The position numbers and the translations under genes were made by a program. DNA of 64,000 nucleotides. Origin: Ochotona curzoniae. Taxonomy: Eukaryota > Chordata > Mammalia > Lagomorpha > Ochotonidae. The stretch spans positions 310,001-374,000 of the forward strand of contig NW_024466409.1 in NCBI RefSeq assembly GCF_017591425.1. The letters are read 5' to 3'. The notes below the pieces were generated by a model. That model was given only the letters and a program-made list of their open reading frames with translations, was not told where the DNA came from and did not search any database. Shown piece after piece: positions 19,523 through 64,000 of this stretch; the stretch's first letter is position 1; each line of letters begins with the position of its first letter.

Positions 19523-20814
19523 CAGGCCACGCAAGAGGAAGGATCACCAGTTTCCACGTTCAGTGCCAAGGGTTGGTATGAAACGGCTCCCTGAATCTGT
19601 CAGTCTTGATCTGCGGCAAAGCGTCGCTGAACACCGTGGGGAGAGCCTCGTCTCACCGAGACCAGATAGCCCCCGGGGCTGCAAGAAAAGGGGCGGGTGC
19701 CGCCGCCCTCCTCACCTCGGTGTGACCCGGGGCCACGGGCCCAGACGCCTCTCGGAGTCCCCGCCCATCGAGTGGCGCTCCCTGGGGCGGAGCGTCGGCG
19801 GGTCCCCCGGGACCAGCGGGAGAGGAGCGGGGCGGGCGCCCCCAGCGCTGGGGTGGAGGGAGGCCGCGCTGGCGCTGGGCTGGGAGGGGGGCGCGGAATC
19901 AGGGCTTTTTAGGACCCAGCGCGGCGCCTCCCTCCGGGGGCGAGTGCGGCTGCGCGCGCCGTGTGCCCGTGTCCGGAGAGCGGCGGGCTGGACGCGGACC
20001 GCGCGAGCCGGCGAGCTGAGCAGCAGCCCGGGTGGCAGCAGCGTCGCGGCGGCGGCGGCCGCTCCGCGCCTTTCCCCGCCGGCCTCGCCGGCCTCGCCGC
20101 ACCGCGCCACGCCGGGCCCCGCCACCCCCGCCTCCAGGGCCCGACCTCCGCAACCCCCTGGGCTCGGCCGGCAGCGCCCACCGCCTGCCCGAAGCCGGGA
20201 GAGCGGAGCGCGGGGCGCAGAGGCACCGGAGCCAGTGCCTGCCGGCCCCGCAGAGCAAACCCAGCTGGCAGAACCCCCCCGGCCCGGCCCCGGCAGCTCC
20301 GCGACCGTCCGGGAGCTGTCCCTTCAGCACCGCCGCGGAAGCCTGAGTCCGAGCGCAGCCCAGCGGAGCCCAGCTCGAGCCTGAGCGCCCGGAGCGCGGC
20401 GCGCAGCGGCCGCCGCACCGAGCAACACCCCGGGCGCCCCTGCCCGGGGGACCCGCCATCTCCTCCGGGAGGCGGGCAGAAGGATCGAGGAGGGCGGGCG
20501 GGCGCGCCCGCCGCCGGGGGGAGCAGGCAGCCAGGCAAGGAGCGAGGGAGGGGGCCGGAGCCCGCCCTGCACCCCGAGCTGCAGCCCAGCCACGCCGGGA
20601 GGAAGGCAGCCGGCATCCATCTCCCCCCCGCGCGCCGAGGACGCGCTGCGGCGACCACCGCACAGCCGAGCGCGCAGCTCTCGGCCCCCTCGCCTCCCCT
20701 CCCCCCTTCTGGGGGCTGGTCTACCTGCCCGGCCCCAGGAGCAGCCACCTTCCCCTTCCCCGACCCCCGCCCACCCCGTAAGCTTTGTGTGGAGCTCTCC
20801 GCTCTCCCGCTGAC

Positions 20815-20874
20815 ATGGGGCTGGAAGCCCGGCCCCCCCACCCGCTTTCCCCTCCTCCCGGGGCTCGCCGCTGA
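20815..20874 (+). other. Upstream ORF 1 in KCNC1 leader
   Basis: ATG at 20815 opens 19 codons and stops at TGA 20872-20874. It counts only if transcription starts upstream of it. Confidence 0.4.
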
Positions 20875-20879
20875 GCGCC

Positions 20880-20950
20880 GCCCCCCTCCCTCCTTCTCTC
20901 CCCTCCTCCCTTTCTCCCTCCCTGCCTCCCTCCCTCTCTCCTCCTCCGCC
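20880..20950 (+). repeat. Polypyrimidine CT-rich tract in KCNC1 leader
   Basis: About 70 bases almost wholly C and T ('tccctccttctctcccctcc' and so on), about 260-330 bp before the start codon. Confidence 0.85.
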
Positions 20951-21165
20951 TCCTCCACAGCCAGACCAGCTCCCTCCCACATCTGGCGCCTGGAGACCCT
21001 AGGGATCCCGCACGCACTTCCCGGACCCAAGCGCCCCGAGGGGTCCGGGTCGCTCGCTGGGGTGGCCACAGCCGGGATCCTCTGACTCCCCCGACGGCTA
21101 GGGGGAGGGGGGAGGAGGCCGCGCGCCCCCCTCCCCGGCACCGACTCCCCCTGGCGGCCGCTCCC

Positions 21166-21187
21166 ATGGGTGTCGCTGGGCCGCGCC

Positions 21188-21195
<8 letters not shown>
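21166..21195 (+). other. Upstream ORF 2 in KCNC1 leader
   Basis: ATG 21166 with nine codons and a TAA stop. It ends inside the next upstream ORF. Confidence 0.55.
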
Positions 21196-59537
<38,342 letters not shown>

Positions 59538-60885
59538 CCAGGCGGCTTGGCCCAGGACACTGGTGGCTATTAAGCATCTGGGTGGACCTGCAGCCCCTCC
59601 TCACCCTCGGACAGAGTAAATTCACGCCATGCAGGTTTGCCGGACGAGTCCGAGTGGCCCAGGCATTGTACTAGGACGGACGTAGCTTTTTCTACGGCCA
59701 AATGGTAACTGACCGTAGAGGATTTCTTTTCCTTCTTATCACTTGATTTATTTATTTTTAACATTTTCTTTTATTTGGGGAGGGGGAGGCGGAGGGGTTC
59801 CTTAGCATGACTTGCATGAAGTTCAACAGAAACCCAGCAAACCAAACCCACCAACCCTCCCAACCCCCTGCAACTGTATGATCACCTTAAGCAACAACAA
59901 TAACGGAAAGGTGGAAAGTCCTCAAGTTTCTTTCAAAACTCTTTACTTTAACACACATTGTTGGAGCCAAACTGTTAACTGTGTTCCGTAGAATCCTGTA
60001 CGTTTCTGAGGGCGGGGGCGAGGGAGGAGGGCCAGGGAGTGGGGCGGACTGCTTCTCTTTTTGTACTCACGCTGGAGAGCCAAGGTTCCAGAAAGGGCAG
60101 TTGGTCAGTCATCGGTCACATTGACCTCACCTTCATAGCTCATCTCTCCCGCGGAAACCGAGAACTTTGCTCCAAGTAGAATTGTGGAAGCCCGCACTGC
60201 CGCCTCCCTCCCTCTCTGGCATGCTTGTGATCCAGCGGATGTCTCCCCAAGACCCCTGACAGCGGCTAGCCTAGGTTGAGTCTCTCCTCTTCCCGGTGTG
60301 TAGATGCAATGTGACAGTTTCATAACAAATTGTTCATAGGAAATCATCACCACTGTGTGGATTTTCCAAGTGTTACTTTCATACCAGGCTGTAGAGCACC
60401 AACAGATCAGGACCACGGGAGGAGCGGCCTCCTCCAGCTTTAACTAAGGCACAACCTGGCACTGTATGCAACTTAGTACTTCAGAGTAAAAACCTGCATG
60501 CCCAATGTTATGGAAAGCGATTCTAGCATGAAATAAATTTTGCATCATGGTTTCTGTATAGTCTAAAGCAGATTTGTTTTCCTGAAGCAATTGGAGGTTT
60601 GCAGAGACACACTTCTGCATCTCGAATAAATATAGTATTTTCCCAACTGAAACAGAGGACAGTAGCTTGGCTTTGGTCTGATTCTAAAATTAGTGGGGGT
60701 GGCGGGGAGAAGGATGGTATTTTTGAAAAACACATGCTGGAGTAGAGAAGCGAAATGCAACATCTCGAGCTTTCACTGCAGCTCACAACGTTTCCTGGAA
60801 AGAGCAGTGACGCTTCAGCTCTACACCCTCCCCCTGCCTGGGCCTTGCCCCTCTCCCCATAATAAAAAGCTGACTTTTGAGATGA
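59538..60885 (+). other. KCNC1: KCNC1 3' UTR (long isoform)
   Basis: Repeat-free sequence after the stop, with AT-rich patches and no sign of SINE insertion. It ends at the poly(A) signal at 60861; earlier AATAAA words occur at 60532 and 60625. Confidence 0.75.
60861..60866 (+). terminator. KCNC1: KCNC1 poly(A) signal AATAAA
   Basis: 'ctccccataataaaaagctg' is followed by a T/GT-rich element ('tgacttttgag', 'gggtttttattg'). Chosen over 60532 and 60625 because sequence stays repeat-free and 3'UTR-like up to here; those could serve as earlier alternatives. Confidence 0.7.
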
Positions 60886-61484
60886 AGCACGGACTTGGGT
60901 TTTTATTGCCTCCAGGCAGTGTCACAGTTCCACTCTGGGCCTTGGGCTGCTGGGGCTGGGCTGGGCCTGGGTTCCTAGCTCTTTGGTTTCAAGGCCCCAA
61001 CTTCAGGGCCTCGCAGTCTTTACACGGGGTGGAGTGGGGAAGCCAGATCCCCAGGAAGCAGTCACCCCCTCCAAGTTGGCTGCACAGGGTGGCCCCTCAG
61101 TCTGCAAATCCAGCTCGGTGTGAGGAGATGGGGCGCTCTGAGAAGGGACAAGGCATAGGGACCTGACCTAACACTAACACATCCTCTAGAGGCTGTCTGA
61201 TAGGGAAATTGCTCTGTAACTCATGCCCAGGCTCCCAGCTACCTGTGCAGGCCACGGCCACCATCTTCCTAGGGTGGCTGGTGAGACTGAAGGGGCTGAA
61301 GGCAGGCATATACCTGTCGTGTGCCTCACTCAGCGGTACCTTTGCTGGGACCACTTCACTGAACACCCCTCTTCCATCCTGGGAGGGAAGAACCCTTTTC
61401 CAGCTGGGATGACTCCTTTGGTTTTGTTGCGGGGTAGGGTAGAGCCCTACACATTGGAGACTCCAGGAATGCTGGGTGCAAAGA

Positions 61485-61560
61485 GCCCCTTAAAGGTCAT
61501 GTCAGTCAACCTCTTGGTGTTTTACAGATGAGATCTCGAGAGGGCAGTGATCTGTATAGG
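61485..61560 (-). repeat. MIR/L2-like relic
   Basis: 'gtcagtcaacctcttggtgt' and 'ttacagatgagatctcgaga' resemble reverse MIR or L2 wording. Confidence 0.4.
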
Positions 61561-61969
61561 ACCACCAAAAAAAATGGGGGTCTGTCCTGTCCTGGCCTCC
61601 ATTCCACAGTCAGATGGGTGGTGGAGAGGTCAGGGTAGATGCCAAAATCCCGTTTGTTTCACTCCCTCTAAGCATCTGACCCCAGCTTTTGGTGAAGTTA
61701 GTGGAGCCTCTGCCCAGGGGTTGTATGGCTGACCAGGTGCGAGCCAAGCAGCTCAGTTGCAGCAGGGTGGGTGATGTTGGCTCTACCTAGGGTGCCACCT
61801 GCAAAAAAGTACCACTGGTAGATTCCAAGTGGGACTCAAATCAAATCCATGTGGAGTATGGGTTTCCAAAGGACACAGCAGTGACAAGACACTCTGCACA
61901 TGCAGAGTGTGTCAACGTGTTGTATAAGGACAGTTCGCGATGACTAAGTAATCCCCTCTTAGGGGTGAG

Positions 61970-62060
61970 AGGACATAGCTCAGAGAGGTGGCCCAAAGCC
62001 ACAATGCCACAGAATGAGCAAGCCAAGATTCTACCTAAGTGATCTGACTTCAGAGTGGAG
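61970..62060 (-). repeat. MIR-like relic
   Basis: 'agagaggtggcccaaagcca' and 'gagcaagccaagattctacc' fit the reverse MIR core. Confidence 0.45.
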
Positions 62061-63500
62061 GTTGGGTTGTCCCAAGCTAGCTGAGGACTTCCTCAGACTG
62101 GCCTTAGAGGTGGAATCCATAGGAACACCAGAGCTGCTGGCCCCAAATCCCAGAATCCTCAGGATCTGGCTTCCTGCTCTTTCCTCCAGCACCATGGGAG
62201 TGACAGAATGGACCACAGCCCATCCCACTTCACACAGCTAGTCACTCTTTGGCTTAAACACCTTGGTTGCTAAGACGTTTAAGCTCCTTCACTTGTCTTG
62301 CAAGGCCCATCAGCCACATTAATCTCTCCTCTGCTTATACCCAACCCCTTGTGTTCTCCAGTCACTCTGAAATTCTGAACTTGGAGCAGCCACACATATG
62401 TGCATTACAACTGGGAGCATCCTCTCTTCAACACCAGCAACCACTTTCCCACTGTGAGCACTAACTCCGGGTTTCAGTTGATTACTAAGTTACTTCACAG
62501 GGAGGTGCTGGATGCCAGGTGCTGGATGGAGAGGTTCTATTCTGAGCCTGAGGCCTAGATTCACCATGCCTTAGCACCATTTTACCTAAGGTTGGTTTGA
62601 TAGCCCACACATCATCCAGGCAGGGCCAAGGGTGGTGGGGATGTCAAGGGAAGATGGGGTGCCTTCCATCAGGAGGGGTGAGTTGGCAGATGGGGATGGA
62701 AACATCTCCCCAGTGTTTAGTACAATGACCCCAATGGGGTCCACTTCCCTATTTTTTCCCTTCCTTCCTTTGCACACCGAAAGTCTTTGGAGGCAACTCA
62801 TATAGTTGACTTTTTTTGTTAAACGTAACTTTTAAACATGAGTACTTTCTAGCCAGGTGGATGATGTTGACATTAACTGGCAGTCAAACGAAATCCACAG
62901 CACAGTTCTCAAATATTTGTAAAAGGTATAAATGCAGAGGGTGGCCAGAAACAAGGGGTTTATAGTGTCAACTTGTGTGACCTTCTGTGGTAACCCTGTC
63001 ATTCACTTGCACTTAACTGAGCGCTTCTTCTGTACCAGCTTTAACTGATGGACCAGGTGTACTTGCTGAAGAGCTTCTGATGCTCTCAAAGAGCTCATGG
63101 TCTACTAGAAGCGGTGAAGATAGGTGAGAGGTGGGCAGCTTAGACATGGACAAGGTCAGAGAATGAACAATAGTAATCAACAAATCCAGAAAAAGTCTAG
63201 GAGAACCTGTTAACACCTCCTCACTCATGTGAGGAAGGGGACAGCGGACAAACTCAAGGTGGGTAGGGCTGTGGTGTCTTCTAGCACCAAGAGCCACTCA
63301 TTCTCCTATGCGTAATGTATTCATGTCCTGCCTGTTTCCAAAAAGTCCTAACTCAGTTCTGAGACCCTAAAGCTTAGGGACCTTAGGGCTGTTGCACCAC
63401 CTGATCCTGTTCCAGGATGGGCAGGACCACAGAGACAATTTTTCTGGATATTGACAGATAGGCCTGGGAGAGGCACAGGACTCATCAGGAGAGGCCTTAG

Positions 63501-63511
63501 GATTTGGGTCT
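63501..63511 (+). repeat. Target-site duplication, left copy
   Basis: 'gatttgggtct' recurs exactly at 63842-63852, flanking the CSINE between. Confidence 0.9.
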
Positions 63512-63841
63512 TGGGCTGGCAGCATAGCCTAGAGACTAAATCCTTGCTTTGCTTGCACCAGGATCCCAAATCAGCACTGGTTTGTGTCCTGGTGGCCCTG
63601 TTTCTCACCCAGCTTCCTGCTTTTAGCCTGGGAAAGCAATAGAGGATGGACCAAAGCCTTGGAATCCTGCACCTACAGGGGAGACCTGGAAGAAGCTTCT
63701 GGTTCCTGGATTCAGACTGGTTCAGCTCTGGTCATTGAGGCCACTTGGGGAATGAAACAGCAGATGGAAGATCTTTCTGTCTCTCCTTCTCTCTGAATAT
63801 CTGTCTTTCCAATAAATAAATAAATATTAAAAAAAAAAAAA
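63512..63841 (+). mobile_element. CSINE, full length
   Basis: 'tgggctggcagcatagccta', 'caccaggatcccaaatcagc', 'gaagcttctggttcctgga', 'cagatggaagatctttctgt' and the tail 'tctttccaataaataaataa' plus a run of A. An 11-bp duplication flanks it. Confidence 0.93.
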
Positions 63842-63852
63842 GATTTGGGTCT
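63842..63852 (+). repeat. Target-site duplication, right copy
   Basis: Exact copy of 63501-63511, directly after the A tail. Confidence 0.9.
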
Positions 63853-64000
63853 CTACCAGCAAGTGCTGAAGGAGGTAGGAGGGAGTTCCAGACCCTAGCT
63901 GTGGTGGAAAGAGTGTGTTGGTTCCTTGTGAGTAGAAACTCTGCCTTGGCCTGACAGGGCCAACCCACCAACCCATGTGGCTGCTTTCTGGGGTCTGACG

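Larger units (their letters stand above)
60886..63500 (+). other. Intergenic DNA downstream of KCNC1
   Basis: No gene found on either strand. In human the next gene, SERGEF, lies several kb further on in the opposite direction; I could not recognise any of its exons here. MIR-like pieces occur at 61485-61560 and 61970-62060. Confidence 0.6.

Noticed and set aside
20322..20342. REST/NRSF (RE1) site in the KCNC1 leader
   Set aside because: Only the left half 'ttcagcacc' fits; the right half matches at 4 of 10 positions.
19467..20384. 305-codon plus-strand frame beginning in the TG repeat
   Set aside because: The start lies in a microsatellite (Cys-Val repeats) and the rest is low-complexity 5' leader sequence.
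61097..61366. Last exon of SERGEF on the minus strand
   Set aside because: The frame shows no RCC1-type repeat or other recognisable part, and the human gene ends several kb further away.

Overview
This window is mammalian nuclear DNA carrying two well-known neighbouring genes on the + strand: MYOD1 (coding 7273-8926, three exons) and KCNC1 (coding 21208-59537, four coding exons, potassium channel Kv3.1). The same order is found on human 11p15.1. The young SINEs are tRNA-derived lagomorph C-type elements (CSINE), and the L1 3' ends carry the lagomorph tail 'ggaactgtatcataaaatg'. I therefore infer Lagomorpha. The SINE tails ending 'cctttccaataaaa' lean toward a pika (Ochotona) rather than a rabbit, but that choice rests on memory and is only moderately secure.

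Layout. 1-1944 is an internally deleted L1 with a CSINE inserted in it. 1945-5558 is a minus-strand betaretrovirus-like endogenous provirus with broken gag, a pol remnant limited to integrase, and a possible env trace. Its left LTR is cut by the L1. 5559-7060 is unique MYOD1 upstream sequence with a G-rich CpG promoter, a CCAAT box and a TATA-like box. 7064-9575 is the MYOD1 transcription unit. 9580-19600 is intergenic, with several SINEs and two long CA/TG tracts. 19600-21800 is the KCNC1 CpG island, 5' leader and exon 1. 21778-49932 is the 28-kb intron 1, which holds SINEs, L1 tails, old MIR-like repeats and microsatellites. 49933-50898 is the large second exon. 50867-57372 is intron 2 and includes the probable long 3' UTR of the short isoform. 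57373-57561 and 59473-59537 are the exons specific to the long isoform. The KCNC1 3' UTR runs to about 60885, and 60886-64000 is downstream intergenic DNA with one more CSINE.

Function. MYOD1 encodes a 318-residue bHLH master regulator of skeletal-muscle fate. KCNC1 encodes a fast delayed-rectifier channel of fast-spiking neurons. Two KCNC1 C-termini are readable directly: Kv3.1a (511 aa, read-through of the exon 2 donor) and Kv3.1b (585 aa, spliced to exons 3 and 4). The two genes are neighbours but I see nothing that links their function.

The most unusual part is the left edge: a near-identical-LTR yet coding-dead provirus with an isoleucine-tRNA-type primer site, invaded by an L1 that was itself invaded by a SINE, all about 1.5 kb upstream of the MYOD1 start site. 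I found no bacterial-type system, CRISPR array, tRNA gene or additional convincing protein-coding gene.
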